Origin: Ktedonobacterales bacterium | GTDB lineage: Bacteria > Chloroflexota > Ktedonobacteria > Ktedonobacterales > DATBGS01 | Assembly: GCA_036557285.1 (NCBI GenBank) | Contig: DATBHW010000003.1 | Coordinates: 124,001-188,000 of the forward strand | DNA length: 64,000 bases | Direction of reading: 5' to 3' | In this document: positions 35,083-42,771 of the stretch, in pieces | Layout of the letters: every line of letters starts with the position of its first letter | Position numbering within the stretch: the stretch's first letter is position 1 | Notes under the pieces: model-generated | What the model was told of the DNA's origin: nothing | The model's input: only the letters and a program-made list of their open reading frames with translations | Databases searched by the model: none | Translations under genes and position numbers: made by a program

Positions 35083-35166
35083 CACTTGTAGCGCCGCCTT
35101 CCAGGCGGCCAGCGATGAGCCGCCTTCCAGGCGGCGCTACAGGCGCTGCCGTCTCGGCGGCTCATC
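35083..35166. repeat. GCCGCC hairpin cluster (three units)
   Basis: Units at 35087-35110 and 35120-35142 and a partial unit near 35148-35161 lie between the convergent MauE-like and zinc-ribbon genes. The cluster opens with CCACTTGTAGCGCC, which resembles the inner part of a family B end, but no GGTTCCACCA terminus is present. The final GGCGGCTCATCGC supplies the TGA stop (35162-35164) of the zinc-ribbon gene. Confidence 0.75.
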
Positions 35167-35428
35167 GCTCGGTTGGCTGCTGTGGCACACCTGCTGGCGC
35201 TTTAGGAAACCAGGCATCGGCCTGCGCGTTATCAATCTTCACCTCATTGCCGCAAGCGTTGCAGCGCATGCTCGTTTTCTTCGAGATGGGGAAGACCTTG
35301 ATCCAGAACAGCGTGGCCCAGGTGCGTTTGCGCACCACTGTTTGCGCCGCCATCTGCTGACACTTGGGACAGGGCTGCTGGATGCGCCCCATCACCGCGC
35401 TCGCCGTTTTGTAGCCATAAACGATCAT
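35162..35428 (-). CDS. zinc-ribbon protein
   Basis: The 88-residue protein starts MIVYGYKTASAVMG, has CPKC then CNAC zinc-binding pairs separated by about 33 residues, and a hydrophobic LFWIKVFPI segment between, as in small bacterial zinc-ribbon families of unknown function. AAGGAG lies 8 nt before the ATG at 35428. Its stop codon is in a repeat, so the last few residues may be repeat-derived. Confidence 0.7.
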   Translation of the reverse strand: MIVYGYKTASAVMGRIQQPCPKCQQMAAQTVVRKRTWATLFWIKVFPISKKTSMRCNACGNEVKIDNAQADAWFPKAPAGVPQQPTER

Positions 35429-35569
35429 GAATCCGTCTCCTTCATGAATGACGAGGTAGCTCTCTCGCCCTGGCCTGCCGCCAGGGACCGTCACAGAAGA
35501 GCTTCTATGGTGTCAAACGTATAGGGAGACGGGCGGTAACAATCAGGCGGGGAGAAGATTCTGCCTGCT

Positions 35570-36946
35570 TCAGTGCTTCCGCTTCTTCTGATCCCTCTGC
35601 CTGGGCTGGTTCGTCGAGTTCCGGCGAGGCTGCGGACGCGCCCCGTTGCCGCTCTGTTCAATGTCATTCTGGTTTTCAATTTCATCGAGCGCCTGCGCGG
35701 CCAAGAGCTGGCGTTCGTATTCCTCGTCTTCCAGCGCGTGCAGTTCGCGGATACGTCGCTCTTGCTTGCGCATCCACCAGACCAGCCAGGCAACGCCGCC
35801 GACCAGCAGGATACCCCCCACGACATAGATGACGATCAGGATCACCTGCGCGCTCTGGCGATTGACCAGCGGCGGAAAGGGACCGGCCAGCACAAACTGC
35901 GGCGCGCCACCCACATGCACCGTACCCAGTGTCTTTTGTGTCGTCACTTCCAGAAACGTTACATCGCCGCTGTCCTGCTGGCCCACCAGCCCCAGCGAGC
36001 CATCGCTGGTAATCGCCACGTAGGCTGGCCCGCCGCTCACCGAAAGCGTCTGGGCTGGCTTATTCGACCAATGCGTGGGAACATCCTGGCCGCTGCCTAC
36101 CGGGTGCAGCACGTCAATCACGTTGGCCTGGCTATCAGGCACATATATCTCGCCGGTGATGGCGTCATAATCCATCCCATGCAGCGCCTGGCCGGTGAAA
36201 ATCGGGCCGAAGAATTGATGGCTTGCCAGGGTGAAGCCGAAGACATGGCCTTGTTTCGTCGCCACATAGGCTGTGCCACCAACGGCGGGAACCGTCACCC
36301 AGATCGGGTTTTCGCCGCCGGGCAGCGGCGTTGTCGCCAGCGTCTTGAAGCTCTCCGAACCAATCACCGTGAGGCTGGCCGCCTCCTGGTTCGCCACCAA
36401 TACCTCGCTGCTGGCGTCCGTTTCGGTGATGCCGCTGGTTGGGCCGGCAATCGTGATACTTGCAGGCTGCTGCCCCACCGGAATTGTTGCCAGACGCTTC
36501 CCGCTGTCGGGATTCAGCACCGTCACCGTATCGCCGCCGCTGTTGGCAACCCATAGATGGCTGGGGTCTACCAGATCGAGCGCCAAAGACGACGGGCCGG
36601 GTCCGGTGGGATAAGTGTTGACCACCTGTTTGGAGCGCGCATCAATGACCGCCACGTCGTTCTTCCCGGCCAGCGCCACATAGAGAAAGCGGCTATCGGT
36701 GCTTAGCACCATGCCGCGCGGGTCGCCGTCCAGATGCACTGTGCCAGTGATCTGCTGGCTGGCAATGTCAATTATCGTCACGCCATCCTTCGTCCCCGAA
36801 ACATAGGCCAGATTTGGCGCGCCGCCATCGGCGCGCGCCTCCGGCGCTCCCCCTGCCGCCAGGATCGTCAGCGCCAGCAGCGGCGCCAGCACAAGCCCCA
36901 GGAGAAATGGGGTCAACCGCCAGCTTTTCTTCATCATACCCATCAC
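35570..36946 (-). CDS. YVTN (YncE-like) beta-propeller membrane protein
   Basis: The 458-residue protein has a signal peptide (about 8-41), then seven YVTN-type repeats, for example LAYVSGTKDGVTIIDIASQQ and FLYVALAGKNDVAVIDARSK, forming a surface propeller. A C-terminal membrane segment (about 361-386) and an 70-residue charged cytoplasmic tail follow. The first codon may be GTG at 36946 or the next ATG. It lies 22 bp after the Ycf48-like gene, in the operon led by the sigma factor. Confidence 0.82.
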   Translation of the reverse strand: MMGMMKKSWRLTPFLLGLVLAPLLALTILAAGGAPEARADGGAPNLAYVSGTKDGVTIIDIASQQITGTVHLDGDPRGMVLSTDSRFLYVALAGKNDVAVIDARSKQVVNTYPTGPGPSSLALDLVDPSHLWVANSGGDTVTVLNPDSGKRLATIPVGQQPASITIAGPTSGITETDASSEVLVANQEAASLTVIGSESFKTLATTPLPGGENPIWVTVPAVGGTAYVATKQGHVFGFTLASHQFFGPIFTGQALHGMDYDAITGEIYVPDSQANVIDVLHPVGSGQDVPTHWSNKPAQTLSVSGGPAYVAITSDGSLGLVGQQDSGDVTFLEVTTQKTLGTVHVGGAPQFVLAGPFPPLVNRQSAQVILIVIYVVGGILLVGGVAWLVWWMRKQERRIRELHALEDEEYERQLLAAQALDEIENQNDIEQSGNGARPQPRRNSTNQPRQRDQKKRKH

Positions 36947-36968
36947 TTTTTCATGACTTTCCAGGCGC

Positions 36969-38057
36969 TCAGGGCGCGACCTGTGACCACTGCTGGCCGC
37001 CGTTGGAGCTTGCGTAGACCGTCACCGGATACGAATTGCCCAGATAGACCTGCTGGCTGTTGCTCGGTTCTACAGACAGGCTCGCAAAAAAGAGGCGGCT
37101 GGCCGGAATCTTGAGGTTCTGCCAGTGCTGCCCACCATCCGTCGTCTGGTAGAACGACGAGCCGCTCACCCCATAGGCAGTTGTGGGAGTGGTCGGGCTG
37201 CTCGAAAGGAATTGGAAGGCCAGATTCTGCGCCGTCAGTGTAAAATGCGCGCCGCCGTCCTGCGAAACAAACGTGCCATCATCGCCGCTGGCATAGATCA
37301 GCGATCCATTGAGCAATGCCTTGAAGATGCCATCCTTGATGCCAGGCGCGGCCTTCCAGTGCGCGCCATTGTCTTCGCTGGCAAACAGGCCCTCCTCGCT
37401 GTAAACGAAGAGATGCCCTGCCTTCGTCGGATCAACCAGCAGCCCCAACGACTGCGTATCAGGCAGCGCGCCCAGCGGCTGCCAACGCACACCGGCATCT
37501 AGCGTTTCATAGAGGCCCTGCTTCTGGAGTCCTTGCATATAGATATAAAGCTGCTGCGGGTTTTCAATGCCCGCCGCCATATAATAGACCGCAGGCGAAG
37601 GCAGGTTGGAGAGCGCCGTCATCAGGCTCCAGGTTGCGCCGCCATCCGCTGAGGTATAGATGCCCGGCACGCCCGAACTTTTGGGCAGATCGGAGAAAGT
37701 GATCGCCTCGACGTAGACGCGCTGCGGATCGAGTGGGCTGACCGTCAGATACTGCGTCATCAATCCCTCGGCAAGCTGGCCGGGACCGCCCATCACCTTC
37801 TGCCAGGTCTTGCCGCCATCTGTCGTGCGGAACAGCCCGTAATGGGTCGCCAGCAGCACCAGCCCGGGCTTCCCTGGCAGGGCCAGCATGGCGTGAATAT
37901 GATTTTTTTGATCGCCAAAACCAGGATTGGGCTGGGAATTGCTGCACGCCCCCAACAACAGCGTCGGCGTCAGCGCCACCAACACCCACCACACGCCCAG
38001 CCGCGCAAACCATCCCCGCCGACGCTCGGTCCTGGCGCTGTGGGAGAAATTACCCAT
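36969..38057 (-). CDS. Ycf48/BNR-repeat propeller lipoprotein
   Basis: The 362-residue protein has a twin-Arg-like basic N-terminus, a hydrophobic signal and a lipobox LLLGAC near residue 38. Repeats such as GLFRTTDGGKTWQKVM and GIYTSADGGATWSLM are the sialidase/BNR Asp-box pattern found in Ycf48-like photosystem assembly factors and related propellers. No photosynthesis genes are nearby, so that specific role is not implied. The ATG at 38057 has GGAGGAGG upstream. Confidence 0.82.
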   Translation of the reverse strand: MGNFSHSARTERRRGWFARLGVWWVLVALTPTLLLGACSNSQPNPGFGDQKNHIHAMLALPGKPGLVLLATHYGLFRTTDGGKTWQKVMGGPGQLAEGLMTQYLTVSPLDPQRVYVEAITFSDLPKSSGVPGIYTSADGGATWSLMTALSNLPSPAVYYMAAGIENPQQLYIYMQGLQKQGLYETLDAGVRWQPLGALPDTQSLGLLVDPTKAGHLFVYSEEGLFASEDNGAHWKAAPGIKDGIFKALLNGSLIYASGDDGTFVSQDGGAHFTLTAQNLAFQFLSSSPTTPTTAYGVSGSSFYQTTDGGQHWQNLKIPASRLFFASLSVEPSNSQQVYLGNSYPVTVYASSNGGQQWSQVAP

Positions 38058-38224
38058 AAGCAAGCTACCTCCTCCCGCCTCATGTATCAGCTTGCGCCCT
38101 GCCCCCAACTATGAGACGCCTCAGCGCGCCATTTGTTCCCCCAACAACACATCCATCCGTCTCTCAGTATAGCGCAGTCTTGGAACAGAGAAAAGGGTTA
38201 TCGGCAATTTTCTCAAGGGGGTGT

Positions 38225-39811
38225 CTATTGCTGCCAGATGACGCTGCCGTCGCTGGTCCACAGCGCCAGAACACTGGCGTCGGTCTGGACAAAGATCGCC
38301 TGATCGGTCAACGCCAGGATCGGGGTCAACCCTGGGTTGTCGAGACGCTGATGCCAGAGCAGCTTTTGATCGCTGGCGCGCAGGGCGTTCAGGAGGCCAT
38401 CGCCGCTGACGAAATAGAGGACGCCATTGGCAAGCAGCGGCCCGGCCAGGGACCAGGGGGCAATAATGGGCGTGAATGAGGGCGTCTCGTAGCGCCAGAG
38501 CTGCTTGCCATCTTTGGCGCGCAGCGCGTAGAGAACGTCTATGCAGGTTAATCCCGATGAGTCGCAGTAGCCGCCCGTTCCCAAGTAGACCACGCCACCG
38601 GCAACCACTGGCGCTGAGACCGCATCCTGCGTCGGATCGAACCGCCAGAGCGGCCCGCCATCGCTGGCCCGCAGCGCGAAGAGATGCGGAATAATGTCAT
38701 CCCTCGAAGGGGCCAGTATCCGCTCATCCACGAAGGCATAGACGCCGCTGCCATCTACGCCAAGCCCCTCCAGGTACGGCAAACCCTCCAGGCCCAGCGG
38801 CGCGCGCCAGCGTTGCGTGCCATCGCTGACGCGCAAGGCGACCACCCCCGCGCCTACACCGACATACATACTGCTGCCGAAGACGGCTGGCGGCGACATC
38901 ATCTGGTCGGGGGCGGCATAGCGCCAGAGCGTATGCCCATCGCTGCCACGAAACGCGGTAATGGCTGGCGCAACTGTGATTACCGGATCGCCCTGATCGC
39001 CCTTGTGATAGACGCTATTCTCAAAATAGACCACCCCATTCGCAGCGGTGAGCGTCGGCTCAAACTCGACCTTCTGCGGCTGCGACTGCCAGAGGACGCT
39101 GCCATCGCTGGCGCTCAGAGCCAGGACAGACACGCTCTCACTGTCGCCCAGAAGAACGTACACTCGGCCCTGATCGCTCACCAGATTGGAGAACGCTCCA
39201 CTCTGTTTGGAGCGCCAGAGTACCTTCCCATCGCCCCGGCGCAACGCCAGAACTCTTGAGACATCGCCGGATTCATTGGTAATCGCGTAGAGAACGCCGG
39301 GTATGCGCCCGACAGGTGAGGGCGTGCCGCTGGGAGAGGGTATACCGCTGGGAAGGGCGCTGGGCGTGCCAGGAGACACAATGTTGGGGGGCGCGCTGCT
39401 GGAGGGTGAGCCACGCGATACGAAGATGGCGACGGTCAGGAGAATGACGACCAGTACAGCAGCCGACGGAGCCATCCAGCTAACAAAACGGCGCGCCGGA
39501 CGCCGGGGAGCTTCGGCGCGCGGCGCTGGCGGGGCAGCCATCGTCTCTTGCCGTTCAACGCTATCAATCACTCCTTCCGGGGAGACAGCGGGAAACCCAG
39601 CCGAAAGTGAAGCGATATGCCGTCGCAAGGCCGCTTCCAGAGCGGTATATTCCTTTAGCTGCTGCCGACACCAGCGACAGAGAGCTACATGCGCGCGCGC
39701 CTCGGCGCCGCGCGCCTCTGCAAGCTCAGCGGTATTCAGCAGCGGCAGCAGATCGGCAAACTGGTTGCAATCCGGTCCAGGGGCAAGCGGCCCCAGAGAT
39801 GGTGTTTTCAT
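38225..39811 (-). CDS. anti-sigma factor with extracellular PQQ propeller
   Basis: The 528-residue protein has an N-terminal zinc anti-sigma domain with HVALCRWC at 41-48 (H-x3-C-x2-C), one membrane segment (about 113-133), a Pro/Ser linker, and about seven PQQ-type blades, for example RVLALRRGDGKVLWRSKQ and SVLALSASDGSVLWQSQ. It probably holds the upstream-encoded ECF sigma factor at the membrane and releases it on a signal sensed by the propeller. Its ATG overlaps the sigma stop codon by 4 bp (ATGA). Confidence 0.87.
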   Translation of the reverse strand: MKTPSLGPLAPGPDCNQFADLLPLLNTAELAEARGAEARAHVALCRWCRQQLKEYTALEAALRRHIASLSAGFPAVSPEGVIDSVERQETMAAPPAPRAEAPRRPARRFVSWMAPSAAVLVVILLTVAIFVSRGSPSSSAPPNIVSPGTPSALPSGIPSPSGTPSPVGRIPGVLYAITNESGDVSRVLALRRGDGKVLWRSKQSGAFSNLVSDQGRVYVLLGDSESVSVLALSASDGSVLWQSQPQKVEFEPTLTAANGVVYFENSVYHKGDQGDPVITVAPAITAFRGSDGHTLWRYAAPDQMMSPPAVFGSSMYVGVGAGVVALRVSDGTQRWRAPLGLEGLPYLEGLGVDGSGVYAFVDERILAPSRDDIIPHLFALRASDGGPLWRFDPTQDAVSAPVVAGGVVYLGTGGYCDSSGLTCIDVLYALRAKDGKQLWRYETPSFTPIIAPWSLAGPLLANGVLYFVSGDGLLNALRASDQKLLWHQRLDNPGLTPILALTDQAIFVQTDASVLALWTSDGSVIWQQ

Positions 39812-40389
39812 GAGGACGACGCCTCCTCAAGCCCGTCGGCAGCGCGCGCCAGATAGGCAGCCCGCAGCCGCTGCCTGGCGCGCGAGAGACGCTTTTTACA
39901 CGCTTCAGGGCTGATATGAACAATCTGCGCAATCTCTGCCGAGGGAAAGCCCTGGACAACGTTCAAGAGCAGACATGATGCCTCTTCCAGCGTCAGGCTG
40001 GCGAGCGCGGCTTGCAACACGGCCCCTTCCACAATCTGCTCCTCAAATGGCGCTGATTCCTGAAGAAAGCGATCTTCCCCATCCTTCGGCTCCTCCAATG
40101 GCTCCCAGCGGATCAGGCTGCGATGCCTCAGCGCCGAAACCGCCTTGTGATGCGCCACGTGAAAGAGCCAGCGTTGTCTGCCTCGCTCGTCGCTCTCCAG
40201 ATCAAAGGGCGCGATGCCCTGCTTTGCCGCGCGCCAGGCATCGCAGAAGACATCCTGCATCAGATCGCGCGCCTGCTCTTCATCGGCCATCAATCCACGC
40301 AGATAGCCATAGAGCGCCCGCTGCGTCTGGTTCACCAGAGCAGCGAAGGTGGACGTTTCCACCGGAACGCGCGCACGCGACGTATTCAC
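39808..40389 (-). CDS. ECF RNA polymerase sigma factor
   Basis: The 193-residue protein has sigma region 2 (LYGYLRGLMADEEQARDLMQDVFCDAWRA, about 27-55) and region 4 with the helix-turn-helix near 148-172 (GFPSAEIAQIVHISPEACKKRL). It directs transcription of its regulon and is coupled to the anti-sigma factor by a 4-bp overlap. The -35/-10 sequence recognised is not known; the 169-bp gap upstream is the place to look for autoregulation. Confidence 0.9.
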   Translation of the reverse strand: MNTSRARVPVETSTFAALVNQTQRALYGYLRGLMADEEQARDLMQDVFCDAWRAAKQGIAPFDLESDERGRQRWLFHVAHHKAVSALRHRSLIRWEPLEEPKDGEDRFLQESAPFEEQIVEGAVLQAALASLTLEEASCLLLNVVQGFPSAEIAQIVHISPEACKKRLSRARQRLRAAYLARAADGLEEASSS

Positions 40390-40558
40390 GTTCTTTCCTT
40401 CTCCGTCACGCGCCAGAGACGGCCAATCATCATTCCCCGCCAGGTGAGGTCATACGATGAGTCAGTATCCCTCTATAGAGCTATCGCATGAGCCGCCTGC
40501 AAGGGGACACAGAACTTCCAGTTTTTCGCCTGACCAACAGCACGCGAAGGCCGCTGCT

Positions 40559-41029
40559 CTACGAACGCTTCGCTTCTCGCTCCTGCCAGCTCAGGCGAAA
40601 TCCATAAAATGAGCGAAAGCCGACGCGCGCGTAGAAGGATCGGCTTGTCTCCAGCGCAAGCAGTTCAAGCCGCGAGCCGGGACACAACCGTTGGCTCGCC
40701 TCCAGGAGCGCGGAGCCGATCCCCTGGCGCTGCCAGCCAGGGGCCACCAGCAGGTCCACGATATAGGTCGTGATCGATCCATCGCTCAAAGCGCGACAGA
40801 ACCCGATCACCTCATCATTCGCCACTGCTGCCAGCGCGGGCCAGGACCGCCGCCAGGCGTCAAGCGCCTCAGCGGCTCGCTCAAGCGTGGTGGGCCAGCC
40901 TTCCGCCGCCGAAAGGCGCTGCACCGTCGGAAAATCCGCTTCCTCCCAGCGGCGAATGGTGACGCCTGGCGGCAGCGTAAGCGTCTTCACGACAGCTTGC
41001 AGGCCGCGTTGCCTATACTTTGGATGCAA
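40559..41029 (-). CDS. GNAT-family acetyltransferase
   Basis: The 156-residue protein has the GNAT core: ITTYIVDLLVAPGWQRQGIGSALLEAS holds the acetyl-CoA loop (QRQGIGSA, about 97-104), and FYARVGFRSFYGF is motif B. Substrate unknown. The start is a TTG with GAAGGAGC about 7 nt upstream. It has a leader of nearly 300 nt with its own promoter, a small upstream ORF and a hairpin. Confidence 0.82.
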   Translation of the reverse strand: MHPKYRQRGLQAVVKTLTLPPGVTIRRWEEADFPTVQRLSAAEGWPTTLERAAEALDAWRRSWPALAAVANDEVIGFCRALSDGSITTYIVDLLVAPGWQRQGIGSALLEASQRLCPGSRLELLALETSRSFYARVGFRSFYGFRLSWQEREAKRS

Positions 41030-41226
41030 TGTTTTGCTCCTTCGTCAACTCTTTCGATCCACTATGAACAAGACGACATAAAGCCAGATGAGCGAAACCC
41101 GGCGAAGGACGCAGCGGGCAGAGCAACTGAGGCGAAGGGAGAAAGCGGCTAACCGACCCCAGCAGGAAGCGCCTGCTCACTCAGGCAAAGCCGCGAGCAG
41201 GGGCAGGAAGTCTGGCGCCACGTTCT

Positions 41227-41260
41227 GCCGCATAAGCGAACGCGCCGGTGCTTATGCGGC
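41227..41260 (-). other. 11-bp leader hairpin
   Basis: On the - strand, GCCGCATAAGC (41260-41250) pairs perfectly with GCTTATGCGGC (41237-41227) around a 12-nt loop. The 5' arm contains the TAA stop of the upstream 23-codon ORF. It lies about 200 nt before the acetyltransferase start codon, and is not followed by a T-run. Confidence 0.65.
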
Positions 41261-41323
41261 CAGGAGGCTTGTGAGAAGGAGCGCCTTCCATATGAAGGAG
41301 GGCAGCAAAGAGTGCTTGTTCAT
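41252..41323 (-). CDS. leaderless 23-residue leader peptide (candidate)
   Basis: The ORF starts at the ATG at 41323, within about one or two bases of the predicted transcription start, and encodes 23 residues, starting MNKHSLLPSFIWKALLLT and ending SLLAA. It is basic at the start then hydrophobic, like a signal peptide or an arrest peptide. Its stop codon is in the 5' arm of an 11-bp hairpin, so ribosomes finishing this ORF would hold the hairpin open. The coding status is inferred from layout only. Confidence 0.45.
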   Translation of the reverse strand: MNKHSLLPSFIWKALLLTSLLAA

Positions 41324-41330
41324 GGAAATG

Positions 41331-41360
41331 ACTATAGCGCGCGCAGGCTGGCTTTGTCAA
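41331..41360 (-). promoter_or_regulatory. consensus promoter for leader ORF and acetyltransferase
   Basis: Read on the - strand, a perfect TTGACA (41360-41355) is followed after 18 nt by TATAGT (41336-41331). Transcription would begin near 41324, about 295 nt before the acetyltransferase TTG. Confidence 0.7.
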
Positions 41361-41373
41361 GCGCGCTCAATCC

Positions 41374-41482
41374 GTAGCGCCGCCGTCTCGGCGGCCAAAC
41401 GCTGCACCAGCGCGGGCTGCTGCTCCTCCGAGCGCACCGCCTCGGCAAGCCATCGGTGGGCCGCCGAGACGGCGGCGCTACG
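41374..41482. repeat. GCCGCC hairpin pair
   Basis: GTAGCGCCGCCGTCTCGGCGGC at 41374-41395 and its inverted counterpart GCCGCCGAGACGGCGGCGCTAC near 41461-41482 flank a 65-bp spacer rich in GC. The whole can fold as one long hairpin with smaller hairpins at its ends. It lies between recF and the acetyltransferase leader, just upstream of the leader promoter. Confidence 0.8.
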
Positions 41483-41511
41483 CAGGCAGCCATCGCTCTG
41501 CTTGCCAGGGC

Positions 41512-42717
41512 TTATCCGCCCGCGCTCATCTCCTGTATCGCGCCAGCGACCACCGTATAGCACGCCGCATCCGAGAGCAGGTCGGCGGGGAGCGCGGCGC
41601 GCTCGGTGGTCGTGAGCAGCACTTGCTCCAGACCGCGCACCATGCCCAGCAGATAGCTGCGGCGCTCCTCATCCAGTTCGCTGAGGACATCATCCAGCAA
41701 GAGGATAGGCTGCTCGCCCGTCTCTTCTTGCAGGAAATGCAGTTCGGCCAGCTTGGTTGCCAGAGCGGCGCTGCGCTGCTGGCCCCGCGAGCCGTAGACC
41801 GCCAGGTCCATCTGCTGGCTCAGAAAAGCCACATCGTCTCGATGCGGCCCCAGCAGATTGACACCCGCGTGAATCTCGCGTCGGCGCAGCGTGGACAGTT
41901 CGGCGCGAAAGGCGCTGGTCAGGCTCTCAACCGTCCTGTCCGTCGGCGCGCCCGCGCCTGCAAAAGATGGGCGATAGATCACCTGTATCTCTTCTGCGCC
42001 GCCGCTCAGTTGCTCATAGAAGCCGCGCGCCCCGGTATTCACCCGCTCGATCAACCGGGCGCGCTCCAGCATCAGCGTGCCGCCCAGCGTGACAAACTGC
42101 TCGTCCCAGAAGGCGAGCGAGCGCGGGTCTTCCTGGTTCTCGCGGATGCGTCGCAAGAGCGCGGCCCGCTGCGCCTGCACCTTCTGGAACTGGCTGAGCG
42201 CGTGGCAATAGCGATGGCTCACCTGGCAGAGCGTCACATCCAGATAATGCCGCCGATACTGCGGCGTGCCGATCACCAGATCAAGATCGGGCGGCGCGAA
42301 CAGCACAACGTTCACCTGGCCCAGCAGGTCCATCGCCCGGCGCGGCGACCCATTGATCTTGATGCGCTTGCGCAGCGCGGGCGGCGCTTGAAACGCCCCA
42401 ACACCTTCTGGTCGCCGCGTTTCGCCCTGAGCGGGCGGCTTCGGATCGGCGATCACAATCTCCACACTCAGCGGCCCGGCGCGGCGGGCAAGCCGGGCAT
42501 CCACCCGCGCAAAATGCCCCGGCGCGCCCCAGCGCACCGTCTCGCGCTCGCCGCCCGCCCGAAACGAGCGGCTGGTGGCGAGCAGCGCGATGCTTTCCAG
42601 CAGATTCGACTTGCCCTGCGCGTTGCGCCCCTGGAAGATCGACAGGCCAGGACGCAGCGTCAGGTCCAGTGTTTCATAATTGCGAAAGTTGGTTAAACGC
42701 AAGCGTTGCAGATACAT
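41512..42717 (-). CDS. recF: DNA replication and repair protein RecF
   Basis: The 401-residue SMC-like ATPase loads RecA at single-strand gaps with RecO and RecR. Walker A GRNAQGKS is at 30-37, the ABC signature YGSRGQQRS is in the C-terminal third, and Walker B LLLDDVLSELD follows it. The NFRNYE start is typical. It is separated from dnaA, dnaN and gyrB, which are not in the window, so it is not in the classical origin cluster here. Confidence 0.95.
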   Translation of the reverse strand: MYLQRLRLTNFRNYETLDLTLRPGLSIFQGRNAQGKSNLLESIALLATSRSFRAGGERETVRWGAPGHFARVDARLARRAGPLSVEIVIADPKPPAQGETRRPEGVGAFQAPPALRKRIKINGSPRRAMDLLGQVNVVLFAPPDLDLVIGTPQYRRHYLDVTLCQVSHRYCHALSQFQKVQAQRAALLRRIRENQEDPRSLAFWDEQFVTLGGTLMLERARLIERVNTGARGFYEQLSGGAEEIQVIYRPSFAGAGAPTDRTVESLTSAFRAELSTLRRREIHAGVNLLGPHRDDVAFLSQQMDLAVYGSRGQQRSAALATKLAELHFLQEETGEQPILLLDDVLSELDEERRSYLLGMVRGLEQVLLTTTERAALPADLLSDAACYTVVAGAIQEMSAGG

Positions 42718-42771
42718 GCCACCCTATTTGATGCCTTTTTATGCCCGATGTCCAACGTAGCCAGGAGAAGT

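Noticed and set aside
36969-38057. Photosystem II assembly factor by name
   Set aside because: The Ycf48-like pattern reflects generic Asp-box repeats; no photosynthesis genes are present, so the function is not transferred.
41160-41290. Possible RNase P RNA or other known structured RNA
   Set aside because: A GGAAGUCUGG stretch recalls the RNase P GAGGAAAGUCC element, but the other conserved parts are missing.
41088-41615. A 175-codon + strand open frame
   Set aside because: It crosses a hairpin repeat and the acetyltransferase leader on the opposite strand, and its composition is Arg/Ser-rich with no domain, typical of a GC-rich shadow frame.
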